Below, piece after piece: positions 1-7,793 of a stretch of DNA of 64,000 nucleotides. The DNA is from JAKVBH01 sp049800955. Lineage in GTDB: Bacteria > Pseudomonadota > Alphaproteobacteria > Rhodobacterales > Rhodobacteraceae. The notes under the pieces are model-generated. The model saw only the letters and a program-made list of their open reading frames with translations, ran no database searches and was not told the DNA's origin. The stretch is taken from the NCBI RefSeq assembly GCF_049800955.1, contig NZ_JBNAGA010000001.1:496001-560000 (forward strand), read 5' to 3'. A program made the translations under genes and the position numbers. Position 1 is the stretch's first letter, and each line of letters starts with the position of its first letter.

Positions 1-330
1 AACCTCGATGTAGATCCGCGCAATGGCCCGTGCCGTGACAAGCTTTGAGGCGCGCATCATGGCTACCAGAAATCCGCCAATCGCGCTGATCACGATCGCA
101 TAGGCGGAAATCTCAAGCGTGGTGAAAAGCCCTCGCAAAAGCGGGCCCGCAAAGTATTGCCCATTGTGCTCGATATAGACGTAGCGCCACAGCCTGTGCC
201 ACTGCCAGTCATAGCTTTGCTGTTCGAGCACCCAGAGCATTCCGTAGGCCAGAAGCCCGAAGATGCCCAAGAAAATGGCCACGTCCTTGGCATTGCGCTT
301 GAGCGCGGTATGCAGGGAGGACGTGGCCAT
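1..330 (-). CDS. Amino-acid ABC transporter permease, N-terminal part (cut by window edge)
   Basis: Only the first 110 codons are present; the gene runs off the left edge. The protein opens with a soluble stretch of about 15 residues, a membrane helix near residues 18-37 and a second one near 72-95 preceded by GLFTTLEIS, which resembles the start of the HisM/GlnP-type inner-membrane permease domain. Such permeases form the channel of polar amino-acid importers. It lies 21 bases downstream of a family-3 binding protein on the same strand, so both belong to one uptake operon. The substrate cannot be read from the sequence. The family call rests mainly on this context. Confidence 0.8.
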   Translation of the reverse strand, partial: MATSSLHTALKRNAKDVAIFLGIFGLLAYGMLWVLEQQSYDWQWHRLWRYVYIEHNGQYFAGPLLRGLFTTLEISAYAIVISAIGGFLVAMMRASKLVTARAIARIYIEV

Positions 331-351
331 AGGTCGTTACCGATTGAGCGC

Positions 352-1173
352 TTATTCAGGAACCTGATCGCGCCAATCCTGGCTGCCGTACCAGTAATCG
401 CTGCGCTCTTGCAGGAAGCCACTGCGCATGCTGGTGCTGATCCAGTTGTTCAGGAAGTTCAGCGTATCGTGGTCGCCTTTCTTGATACCCATGCCAACTG
501 TGGCCAGCGTCAAAGGCGCGTCGAAGGGGCGAAACAGCGTGTCGGGGTTGTTGGTCGCGGCAAAGGCAGGCTTGGGGGCCGACGTGATCCACATGGCGAC
601 ATTGCCCGCCATCAGCTCCTGCTCGATCACGGCTTCATCGTCATACTGGCGCAAGGTGGCCAGCGGGAAGAACTGCTGGGCCGCTTGCACAGAGACCGCA
701 CCACGGCGCACACCGATGACCGTTCCGGGGTTGTTGAGATCATCAACCGAGGATCCTTCCGAAATGAGCTCGCGATTGGCCACAACGTCCTGTCCCAGCC
801 CGCTGTGATAGGATTGTGTGAAGTTGATGCGCAGGTTGCGCGCCGGCGTGACCGTCATGCCGCCGATGATAAGATCGAACTTGTCGGTGAGCAGCGCAGG
901 GATAATCCCGTCCCACGCCGTGGGGACAAGCTCCAGCTCGACGCCCATATCTTCGGCAAGTTTCGTTGCCACATCAACTTCATAGCCGATGTATTCGCCG
1001 GATTTGGACCGGAAGGCCCAAGGAACGAAGGACCCCACGCCCACGCGCAGCGACCCGCGATCCACGACGCGTTCGAGCACCGTTTCTTCTTGGGCCTGGG
1101 CTTCAGGCGCGCCAGCAAACGTCAGGCTCAGCGCCGCCGCCAAGGCTACGGCGCAGGTCTTGAATAACGTCAT
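352..1173 (-). CDS. Periplasmic amino-acid-binding protein (SBP family 3)
   Basis: 273 residues, the normal size for family-3 solute-binding proteins. A signal peptide covers about residues 1-27 with an AQA cleavage site. The mature part starts with the typical family pattern: RGSLRVGVG, then a GYEVDVATKLAEDMGVELELV segment split by the substrate cleft, then IPALLTDKFDLIIGGMT and TPARNLRINF. It should capture a polar amino acid in the periplasm and deliver it to the permease encoded immediately downstream. The ATPase gene is not in the window. The ATG at 1173 is placed directly before the signal peptide. Substrate specificity is not assignable. Confidence 0.93.
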   Translation of the reverse strand: MTLFKTCAVALAAALSLTFAGAPEAQAQEETVLERVVDRGSLRVGVGSFVPWAFRSKSGEYIGYEVDVATKLAEDMGVELELVPTAWDGIIPALLTDKFDLIIGGMTVTPARNLRINFTQSYHSGLGQDVVANRELISEGSSVDDLNNPGTVIGVRRGAVSVQAAQQFFPLATLRQYDDEAVIEQELMAGNVAMWITSAPKPAFAATNNPDTLFRPFDAPLTLATVGMGIKKGDHDTLNFLNNWISTSMRSGFLQERSDYWYGSQDWRDQVPE

Positions 1174-1685
1174 ATTTCTCTCCCGTCAGGTTTTCTTGCG
1201 TTAACCACTGATGAGAAGGCTAGGGTGTTCTCTCAAAAACGCCAGCTAAAGTTGTGCGACATGCCGTCTTGCGACCTTGGTGCCGAAGGTCGCAGCCCGC
1301 GCGTGCAACGCGTTTAACCGTGCCCTGCGCGCAACACGATCCTGGTGCGCGCAAAGACTGACGTGGATGTGCCGCGGGCCCGCAGGCGGCGACAAACAAA
1401 AAGCTGGTGTGCTGCCCATAGCCCTCGCGACGCGTCTGAGAGGAGACGAACAGGCCTGATTGGCATGGCCACCAGCTCTTGGCCGAGGCGCGTCGGGTGC
1501 CGCCATCAACGCGGCATTCCATCGTGAGTTGGGGCTGTCACCGAAGCCGCGACGGGCTCTTCCGTCATCTCAATGATGTGTGCCGCACCCAGCTCACGCG
1601 GTTTGCGCTGTGGCTCAGCAAGCATTGAAGGAGGCCGCGCCGCGTTGGGGCACAAGAAGGAGATAGCTAAGTGTTTGGAATTAAA
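1174..1685. other. Intergenic region without a supported gene
   Basis: About 510 bases upstream of the binding-protein gene and downstream of tRNA-Cys. Open frames of 60-100 codons occur on both strands, but they are rich in Arg, Cys and Ala, overlap each other and lack a convincing ribosome site or protein family. The promoter of the ABC importer operon should lie at the left end of this stretch. I see no repeat or RNA gene in it. Confidence 0.5.
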
Positions 1686-1759
1686 TGGAGGCGAGTACCG
1701 GAATCGAACCGGTGTACACGGATTTGCAATCCGCTGCGTCACCACTCCGCCAACTCGCC
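1686..1759 (-). tRNA. tRNA-Cys (GCA)
   Basis: On the minus strand the 74-base sequence folds as a standard cloverleaf. The acceptor arm is GGCGAGT pairing with ACTCGCC, the anticodon loop is ATTGCAAA with anticodon GCA, the T arm is CCGGTTCGAATCCGG, the discriminator base is U (typical of tRNA-Cys) and the CCA end is encoded. It stands alone between the ABC importer and the methyltransferase gene. Confidence 0.97.
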
Positions 1760-1899
1760 GCCAAGTGGGTATAGCGCGATTATCCGATCTGATCGGCCTT
1801 GCCAAGAGGGCATGCGCTGAAATGCGCGCGCTGAGCCGTTGCCGTGCGCATGTGATTGTGGCAAAACGCCAATGAACGTTCCTGAACGAATGAGTTTAG

Positions 1900-2556
1900 A
1901 TGATGCCCGACTATTCCGCGCGCCGTACGATGATGGTAGACACGCAGGTCCGACCTTCTGATGTGACCAAATTTCCAATCATTGATGCCATGTTGAGCGT
2001 GCCGCGCGAAGCCTTTGTGCCAGCGGATAAGCTGGAGGCGGCCTATGTCGGGGAAAACCTGGAATTGGCACCCGGCCGTGTCCTTCTGGAGCCGCGCACT
2101 CTGGCCAAGATGCTGGACGCAATTGATATACAGCGCGAAGACCTCGTGCTCGATATAGGCTCGGGCCTTGGGTATTCCTCAGCCGTGATCGGTCATATCG
2201 CGCAGGCGGTGGTGGCTGTCGAGAGCGACGAGGCCATGGCCGAGGAAGCGCAGCAGTTGCTGATGGAGCACGGCGCTGACGGCGTTGCATTGCATCAAGG
2301 CGCGCTATCGGAGGGGGCCGCAGAGTTTGGCCCCTATGACGCCATTTGCATTCAGGGCGGGGTTGAGGTGGTGCCGGACGCGCTGTTGGATCAGCTCAAG
2401 GATGAAGGCCGGATCATCTGTCTCTTCATGGAAGGCAGCCTCGGTGTGGTGCGCATGGGCCACAAACAGAACGGCGCGGTGTCTTGGCGGTTTGCGTTCA
2501 ATGCCGCTGCGCCAGTACTGTCAGGCTTTGAAAAACAAGACGTTTTCACGCTGTAG
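1900..2556 (+). CDS. PCMT-family (protein-L-isoaspartate methyltransferase-like) SAM methyltransferase
   Basis: 218 residues. A Rossmann-type SAM-binding motif VLDIGSGLGYSSAVIG is at about residues 83-98, followed by an acidic strand end (VVAVESDEAMAEEA), as in protein-L-isoaspartate O-methyltransferases. True repair enzymes carry a QTIS-x-P-type substrate-site segment before motif I; here the matching stretch is GRVLLEPRTLAKML, so the isoaspartate-site residues are not conserved. The gene sits 30 bases ahead of tolC. The family assignment is firm, but repair activity is doubtful. Either ATG 1900 or 1903 may be used; the ribosome site is weak. Confidence 0.88.
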   Translation: MMPDYSARRTMMVDTQVRPSDVTKFPIIDAMLSVPREAFVPADKLEAAYVGENLELAPGRVLLEPRTLAKMLDAIDIQREDLVLDIGSGLGYSSAVIGHIAQAVVAVESDEAMAEEAQQLLMEHGADGVALHQGALSEGAAEFGPYDAICIQGGVEVVPDALLDQLKDEGRIICLFMEGSLGVVRMGHKQNGAVSWRFAFNAAAPVLSGFEKQDVFTL

Positions 2557-2586
2557 CGTGCCAACGCCGATCCGGAGCATCGCGCT

Positions 2587-3993
2587 ATGACCCCCATTCG
2601 CCAAGGTTTGACGTCACTTTGCATGGTCGCTGCGCTCAGCGTAACGGCGATTGCCGCCAAGGCTGAGACATTGGCTGATGCGCTGACAGCGGCCTATATG
2701 CACTCCGGGCTTCTCGATCAGAACCGGGCGTTGTTGCGCGCCGCTGACGAGGATGTTGCGGGTGCGGTGGCCGAGTTGCGTCCGATTATCAACTACACAG
2801 TCTCGGTACGTCGTCAATTCGGATCCAGATTCAGCGCGCAATTGGGGCGCGGTGTGAACTTCGGCAATACCGACGCGACGGCGGGGATCGCCGCTGAATT
2901 GCTGATCTACGACGGCGGCGCCTCTCGATTGGCGGTGGAGGCGGCCAAGGAAACGGTGCTCGCGGCGCGGCAGGATCTGATTGGCGTCGAACAGGACGTG
3001 TTGTTGCGAGCCGCGCAGGCCTATATTTCCGTTATTCGCGATGCGGAAACCGTGTCGCTGCGGCGCAACAACCTGAAGCTTCTGGACGAAGAACTGCGCG
3101 CCGCACGCAACCGATTCGAGGTTGGCGAAGTCACCCGGACCGATGTGGCGCTTGCGGAAGCGCGCCGTTCTGCGGCGCAGGCCAATCTGGCGGCTGCAAG
3201 AGGTCAGCTCGACATCTCGCGCGAGGAATACGCAGCAGTAGTGGGGCGCAAACCCGGGCAATTGGCTGGCATTTCGACACTGCCCAAGCTTGTGCGCAAC
3301 GAGAGCAAGGCCAAGACCTTGGCAGTACGGACCCATCCTGCCCTGAAATCCGTGCAGTTTTCAGCCAACGCCGCAGAATTGAACATTCGGCGCGCTGAGG
3401 CGGGCCGGAAGCCTCGTGTCACGCTGGAAGGCAACCTGTCTGTCCGGCAACGCTTTGAGTCCGAGGATTTCACCGAATCTGGCGATATCGGGATCGTCGC
3501 CCGTGGCCCGATCTATCAGGGCGGCGCGATCAGCTCTGGCGTGCGTCAAGCGATGGCGCGCAGGGATGCGGTCATGGGCCAGTTGCACACGACCCGACAT
3601 GCCATCCAGCAAAACGTAGGCGCCGCACTCGCACAGCTCAACATCGCAGATGCCTCCATCGGCGCGACGCGCCAACAGATCAGAGCCGCGCAGGTGGCCT
3701 TCCGCGGTGTCAGAGAGGAGGCGCAGCTTGGTCAAAGAACCACGCTGGACGTCCTGACCGCAGAGCAGGACCTTCTGGACGCGCGCACCCAGCTCACCAA
3801 TGCCATTGCCGATCGCAACGCTGCCGTATTTGGGCTTCTCGCGGCGCAGGGCTTGATGACCGCGGAGCACCTGCGCCTTCCGGTGCAGAAGTACGACCCG
3901 ACGGAATACTACAACTTGATTAAAAACGCGCCAGCCATCAGCAAGCAGGGCGACAAGCTGGACCGTGTTCTCAAAAAGCTGGGCAAACAATAG
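2587..3993 (+). CDS. tolC: TolC-family outer-membrane efflux channel
   Basis: 468 residues with a signal peptide (about 1-27). The mature protein has the two OEP repeats of TolC: long alpha-helical coiled-coil stretches rich in Ala, Glu, Arg and Gln (about 120-210 and 330-410) and beta segments such as INYTVSVRRQFGSRF and LEGNLSVRQRF. TolC proteins form the trimeric outer-membrane exit duct for type I secretion and RND pumps. No secretion partner is adjacent; it is coupled to the upstream methyltransferase (30 bases) and followed by the PopZ-like gene. An RND pump lies 48 kb further on in this window, but the sequence does not show that the two work together. Confidence 0.93.
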   Translation: MTPIRQGLTSLCMVAALSVTAIAAKAETLADALTAAYMHSGLLDQNRALLRAADEDVAGAVAELRPIINYTVSVRRQFGSRFSAQLGRGVNFGNTDATAGIAAELLIYDGGASRLAVEAAKETVLAARQDLIGVEQDVLLRAAQAYISVIRDAETVSLRRNNLKLLDEELRAARNRFEVGEVTRTDVALAEARRSAAQANLAAARGQLDISREEYAAVVGRKPGQLAGISTLPKLVRNESKAKTLAVRTHPALKSVQFSANAAELNIRRAEAGRKPRVTLEGNLSVRQRFESEDFTESGDIGIVARGPIYQGGAISSGVRQAMARRDAVMGQLHTTRHAIQQNVGAALAQLNIADASIGATRQQIRAAQVAFRGVREEAQLGQRTTLDVLTAEQDLLDARTQLTNAIADRNAAVFGLLAAQGLMTAEHLRLPVQKYDPTEYYNLIKNAPAISKQGDKLDRVLKKLGKQ

Positions 3994-4083
3994 CTTACGG
4001 AAATCTGCACAATTTGCTCTATCGGTTGTGTGCGAGGCGTTTCCTAGGTTAAGGTCTACCCAAGAGTTAATGGGTGAGCAGCC

Positions 4084-5250
4084 ATGTCAGACGCCGCGAA
4101 AAACGTGGAAATCGAAGACGTTCTTGCCTCGATCAGGCGGCTCGTGTCAGACGAAGTCACACGGGAATTGGACGCAGAAACCTTTGCGGACCCTGCGCCG
4201 GAGCCGCCCGCCTATCCCAGACCTTCTGCGCTTATCCTGACCCCCTCATTGCGCGTGCATGAAACCCCGGAGGATGAGGGGACAGACGTCGCGCATGACG
4301 CCGCTGGTGAGCAGGACATGCTGGAAGACCCAGGCGCTGAGAGCGATGAAGAGGTTTTGCAGCCGTCACTTGAAGAACCGGAAGCCCAGGAAGAAGTTGA
4401 TCCAACCGATGATGCGCAAAGTGCTTTGGCTCTTTCGCAGACGGCCATGCTGCAAGCCGTGGCGGATCAGGTTGCTTCAGTGGCCAAACGGGCAGAGGAT
4501 GCCACATCCGCGCAACCGGAAGACGCGCAGGAAGATGACGAGATCGAAGAGGCGGACACCGGTGTCCTGACCTTGCCCTTCCTCGCACCATCTGAGCCGC
4601 AATCTGGGTCGCCCGACGCAAAGAGCAAGCCCATTGCCGAACCGCAAGCTGACGAGCATGGGGCCATGCTGGGCCACGACGGGGAACCGGCTCAGATCGC
4701 TGGGGCAGAAACAGAGACAGTGGCTGAGACACTACCAGAGATGAGCGACGTGCTGCACCTTATGTCGCCAGAGGCGCCGACGCCGCAAGACGACCGTGCA
4801 GCACTTGAGGCGAAGATCGCTCAGCTGGAAACGATGATCGATGGACAGGACGAGAACTGGGAAGTTGAATCCGAGCCGATCGCCCTCGCCACTGATTGGC
4901 AAGACGCAGCGGAAGAAGAGGCGCCAGAACAGCGTGTTGCCGATTGGGAAGATGCGCTTGCACGTGAGATGACGCATGGTGAACTGGACGAGGCACCGTC
5001 GGAGGTGACGGCCGTGCTGGAAGGCGAGATGCTCCATGATGCGGACCAGCCCCACCACGCGTCGTCTGAAGACGCCGAGTTGGTCGATCCGAATGACCTG
5101 CTTGTGGATGAAGATATGCTGCGCGGGATCGTGACATCGATTGTCCGTGAAGAGCTGCGTGGCGTGCTTGGCGAGCGGATTACGCGCAACGTACGCAAAT
5201 TGGTGCGGCGTGAGATCCAACGCGCCCTTGCGAGCCATGAGCTCGATTGA
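4084..5250 (+). CDS. PopZ-like (DUF2497-type) acidic scaffold protein
   Basis: 388 residues. The N-terminus carries IEDVLASIRRLVSDE, a short amphipathic helix also found at the start of PopZ/DUF2497 proteins. The middle (about 40-335) is very acidic and low in complexity, with Asp, Glu, Ala, Pro and Gln predominant. The C-terminal 46 residues form conserved helices (EDMLRGIVTSIVREELRG, then ITRNVRKLVRREI). Caulobacter PopZ self-assembles at the poles and tethers ParB. The same layout of N-terminal helix, disordered acidic linker and C-terminal helical region suggests a polar organiser here, but that role is inferred. ATG 4084 follows GGGTGAGC. Confidence 0.72.
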   Translation: MSDAAKNVEIEDVLASIRRLVSDEVTRELDAETFADPAPEPPAYPRPSALILTPSLRVHETPEDEGTDVAHDAAGEQDMLEDPGAESDEEVLQPSLEEPEAQEEVDPTDDAQSALALSQTAMLQAVADQVASVAKRAEDATSAQPEDAQEDDEIEEADTGVLTLPFLAPSEPQSGSPDAKSKPIAEPQADEHGAMLGHDGEPAQIAGAETETVAETLPEMSDVLHLMSPEAPTPQDDRAALEAKIAQLETMIDGQDENWEVESEPIALATDWQDAAEEEAPEQRVADWEDALAREMTHGELDEAPSEVTAVLEGEMLHDADQPHHASSEDAELVDPNDLLVDEDMLRGIVTSIVREELRGVLGERITRNVRKLVRREIQRALASHELD

Positions 5251-5280
5251 CGCGCGGTTGCCCCAGATGCGTGACGGGGT

Positions 5281-5850
5281 TTGAATACCCCGGCCCATCT
5301 CCTGTTGGGTGCGGCAGTCTTTGCGCGAAAATCTGATTCTGATACAACGCGGGCCGCTCTCGTAGGCGCGATGCTCCCTGACCTCTCGCTTTACGTGCTT
5401 GCGGGGGTTTCGTTGTTTTTCCTTCAAATCTCGCCGCAGCGTGTCTTTGGTGAACTCTATTATTCGCCTCTCTGGCAGGGCATTTTCGCCGTCGACAATT
5501 CAGCGGTGCTCTGGGGCGGCCTTTTTGCCCTGTCTTTTTTCAGGAAATGGCGGTTGTGTCTGGCTCTGTCTGGGGCCGCGCTACTGCACATTGCGACGGA
5601 TTTCCCGCTCCATCATGATGACGGACGCGCTCATTTCTGGCCGCTGTCCGATTGGATATTTGCCAGCCCCTTGTCCTATTGGGACAGCGCCCATCACGCC
5701 GCCTGGGTTGCCCCTGCAACGCTGCTGCTGTCTATCACCAGCGCTATAGTGCTTTGGCGGAGGTTCCCCGGGCTCGTCGGACGGCTGGGCGTTCTGGTTC
5801 TGCTGGGCCTCGAAATTTGGGTCGCCCGTCAGTGGATTTTGTTTTTCTGA
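5281..5850 (+). CDS. Polytopic membrane protein, metal-dependent-hydrolase-like
   Basis: 189 residues, begun at a TTG because no in-frame ATG fits. The protein has about four to five hydrophobic segments and histidines at places typical of the membrane-bound DUF457/YdjM-type group: NTPAHLLLGAAVFA at the start, the acidic GAMLPDLSLY, HIATDFPLHHDDGRAHFWPLSDW in the middle and SYWDSAHHAAW further on. The His/Asp pattern suggests metal binding at the membrane face, but the function is unknown. It follows the PopZ-like gene by 30 bases and may be co-transcribed. The start is uncertain. Confidence 0.7.
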   Translation: MNTPAHLLLGAAVFARKSDSDTTRAALVGAMLPDLSLYVLAGVSLFFLQISPQRVFGELYYSPLWQGIFAVDNSAVLWGGLFALSFFRKWRLCLALSGAALLHIATDFPLHHDDGRAHFWPLSDWIFASPLSYWDSAHHAAWVAPATLLLSITSAIVLWRRFPGLVGRLGVLVLLGLEIWVARQWILFF

Positions 5851-5870
5851 GAAAATCTCACTCGCGCTCA

Positions 5871-5900
5871 AAAAAAACGCGCCCGTAAAAGAGCGCGTTT
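5871..5900 (-). terminator. Rho-independent terminator of the small conserved gene
   Basis: Inverted repeat AAACGCGC (5875-5882) and GCGCGTTT (5893-5900) with a 10-base loop. Read on the minus strand the stem ends in a run of Ts, placing a strong terminator 27 bases beyond the stop codon of the minus-strand gene at 5927. The convergent membrane-protein gene ends 20 bases away on the other side, so the hairpin may serve both directions. Confidence 0.8.
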
Positions 5901-5926
5901 CCAAAACCCTTAGGTTTGATGTTCGA

Positions 5927-6247
5927 TCAGGCGGCTTCGGCCTGCTGTGCGGCGTTTCTACGCTCGCTTTCCTCGCGGGAGAGCGCCACGGATGTCCGCA
6001 CACCTTTGGAGACAAATTCCATGAGCCCGGCCACAACGCGCTCGTTGGGATCAATGCCAGCGCAGCTCAGGACCTCGCGCCCGTCGCGCGAGCGGGCCCA
6101 GCGGGCGATCTGCTCGGGGCCGTTTCCGTATTTCTTGTCGTCAGCGATGGCATCATCCAACGCTGCGAGTACGACGGCGGCAAATAGTTTCCGGGCGCGC
6201 GAGCCTTGCTCGGCGTTGAAGGCCGATCCGTCAACGAAGTCTTTCAT
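5927..6247 (-). CDS. Small conserved Rhodobacterales protein (probably DUF6280)
   Basis: 106 residues, soluble, mostly helical, with no signal peptide or membrane segment. Conserved-looking core: ARKLFAAVVLAALDDAI, KYGNGPEQIARWARSRDGR, LSCAGIDPNERV. I recall this as a small protein family found across Rhodobacterales without known function; that is from memory, not a search. It is a single-gene unit with its own terminator, divergent from elongation factor P across a 215-base gap which must hold both promoters. Confidence 0.8.
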   Translation of the reverse strand: MKDFVDGSAFNAEQGSRARKLFAAVVLAALDDAIADDKKYGNGPEQIARWARSRDGREVLSCAGIDPNERVVAGLMEFVSKGVRTSVALSREESERRNAAQQAEAA

Positions 6248-6462
6248 GAAGGCGTCCTTATTCTTGCTCTTGTGTTTCGGGCGTGATGGCCCTTATGACG
6301 GTTTTTCTACGATTCGGATAGTCCTAAATCGCATACCAGCCTTGCAATTTGCGAATATCTGTAGGCGTTTGACCTACGAGATATGGGGTCCTTGCCAGGC
6401 GGTGACCGCCCATATATAGGATCGCGCAACTTTTCTTCAACTTTTCGACATGGTTTCGTCAC

Positions 6463-7026
6463 ATGCCCAAGATCAATGGAAATGAAATCCGGCCCGGCAA
6501 CGTGCTGGAACACAACGATGGCCTGTGGGCTGCAGTCAAAGTCGATCACGTCAAGCCCGGCAAAGGCGGCGCGTTTGCTCAGGTTGAGATGCGCAATCTG
6601 CGCAACGGCTCCAAGCTGAACGAGCGCTTTCGCTCGGCCGACAAGGTCGAACGCGTGCGCCTTGAGCAGAAGGACCAGCAGTTCCTATACGAGAACGATG
6701 GCATGCTCGTCTTCATGGATGCGGAGACCTATGAACAGGTTGAGTTGCCCGCCGAGCTTCTGGGCGAGCGCCGGCCCTTCCTTCAAGATGGGATGACGAT
6801 CGTGGTCGAGTTCTACGACAGCGAAGCGCTCAATGCGTCATTGCCCCAAAAGGTGACCTGCAAGGTTGTCGAGACCGAGCCAGTTGTGAAGGGCCAAACG
6901 GCGGCAAACAGCTTCAAACCGGCTATTCTCGACAATGGCGTAAAGGTCATGGTGCCGCCTTTTGTGGGCCAGGATGAAGATATCGTCGTGAACACGGAAA
7001 CCATGGAATACGCCGAACGCGCCTGA
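6463..7026 (+). CDS. efp: Elongation factor P
   Basis: 187 residues, full length. All three beta-barrel domains are present. The N-terminal KOW-like domain carries the loop KPGKGGAF with Lys34, the residue that EpmA beta-lysylates in many bacteria; the C-terminal OB folds include [15 protein letters not shown] and the signature region [24 protein letters not shown] relieves ribosome stalling at polyproline stretches. The gene stands alone; the hairpin at 7074-7101 lies 47 bases after its stop. No epmA/epmB is in the window. Confidence 0.97.
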   Translation: MPKINGNEIRPGNVLEHNDGLWAAVKVDHVKPGKGGAFAQVEMRNLRNGSKLNERFRSADKVERVRLEQKDQQFLYENDGMLVFMDAETYEQVELPAELLGERRPFLQDGMTIVVEFYDSEALNASLPQKVTCKVVETEPVVKGQTAANSFKPAILDNGVKVMVPPFVGQDEDIVVNTETMEYAERA

Positions 7027-7073
7027 TCCGGGGCCAGCGTTTGTTCCCTGGAAGAGCCGGGGATGAGAGTGAC

Positions 7074-7104
7074 ACACCTCCGGCGGCATCGTCGGAGGTG
7101 TTAT
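7074..7104 (+). terminator. Hairpin after efp; its 3' arm contains the next gene's ribosome site
   Basis: Perfect 9-bp stem: ACACCTCCG (7074-7082) pairs with CGGAGGTGT (7093-7101), followed by a short T-rich stretch TTATTTG. This could terminate efp. The 3' arm contains GGAGG (7094-7098), which lies at good distance before the likely TTG start at 7108 of the acetyltransferase gene, so the same hairpin would hide that ribosome site. Confidence 0.6.
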
Positions 7105-7107
7105 TTG

Positions 7108-7596
7108 TTGATTACTGAATTGAGAGTAGCTGAGTTGCCGCGCGTCTTGCCGCTTCTCAAACAAGTGCAGGCCTTGCACGCGCGTCATGTGCCGCACCGG
7201 TTTCACAAGAACGGAACCGATGAGGCTTATCTCGCGCATTTTCGTCATGGCATCGAAGAGCGCAGTGGCTTTGTCCTGTGTGCGAGCACGGCGGGCCAAG
7301 ACGTTGGGTACTTGTTTGCTGTCCTCGACGCGGCGGAGGAAGACGCTTTTTGCTGCGCGCGGGAAGAGATGGTGCTGGATCAGATCTGCGTGGATTGCAA
7401 CGCGCACCGGCAGGGCGTCGCAACGGCTCTCATTGAAGCGTTCGAGACCCGCGTATCGGCCTTGGGGCTCGCGCGTTGGCGGGCGTCGCATTGGGTCTTC
7501 AATCAGGCCTCGGCAGCTTTATTGCTAAAGGCGGGCGCTCGCCCCGGTGTGATGGCCGTCAGTAAAGAGATGCCAAACGAGAGCGCTGATAAATAA
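7108..7596 (+). CDS. GNAT-family N-acetyltransferase
   Basis: About 162 residues when started at TTG 7108 (protein begins ITELRVAELPRV after the initiator). A longer reading from ATG 7063 would put the efp hairpin inside the gene and add an Arg/His-rich leader, so it is less likely. The acetyl-CoA loop is visible as QICVDCNAHRQGVATALIEAFE (motif A, RQGVAT), and WVFNQASAALLLKAGARP is the usual C-terminal helix. The acceptor substrate cannot be inferred. It follows efp in the same direction by about 80 bases. Confidence 0.82.
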   Translation: MITELRVAELPRVLPLLKQVQALHARHVPHRFHKNGTDEAYLAHFRHGIEERSGFVLCASTAGQDVGYLFAVLDAAEEDAFCCAREEMVLDQICVDCNAHRQGVATALIEAFETRVSALGLARWRASHWVFNQASAALLLKAGARPGVMAVSKEMPNESADK

Positions 7597-7793
7597 GTCT
7601 CATCGTGTTTGGAAGCGCGCGGGCTTGGAATAGGGCAGGTGGCTTGTGCCGCTGTCGCGTGAGATTGTTCTAAGAAATGGCCTGGGTTGGAATGTCTGTT
7701 CCAAACATAGGCCCCACACTGCCATGGGTTGCACTTGATACCCGCGGCAGAATCTTCAAATGAGAACGAGCGTTCTGGATAGGAGATTTTTCC

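Noticed and set aside
157..1167. Long plus-strand open frame (336 codons) opposite the ABC importer genes
   Set aside because: Antisense to a clear binding-protein gene; product is Arg/His/Gln-rich with no family pattern. It is a GC-rich shadow frame.
4038..4070. TTAA pair before the PopZ-like gene as a CtrA site
   Set aside because: The two TTAA elements are 14 bases apart rather than the seven of a CtrA site.
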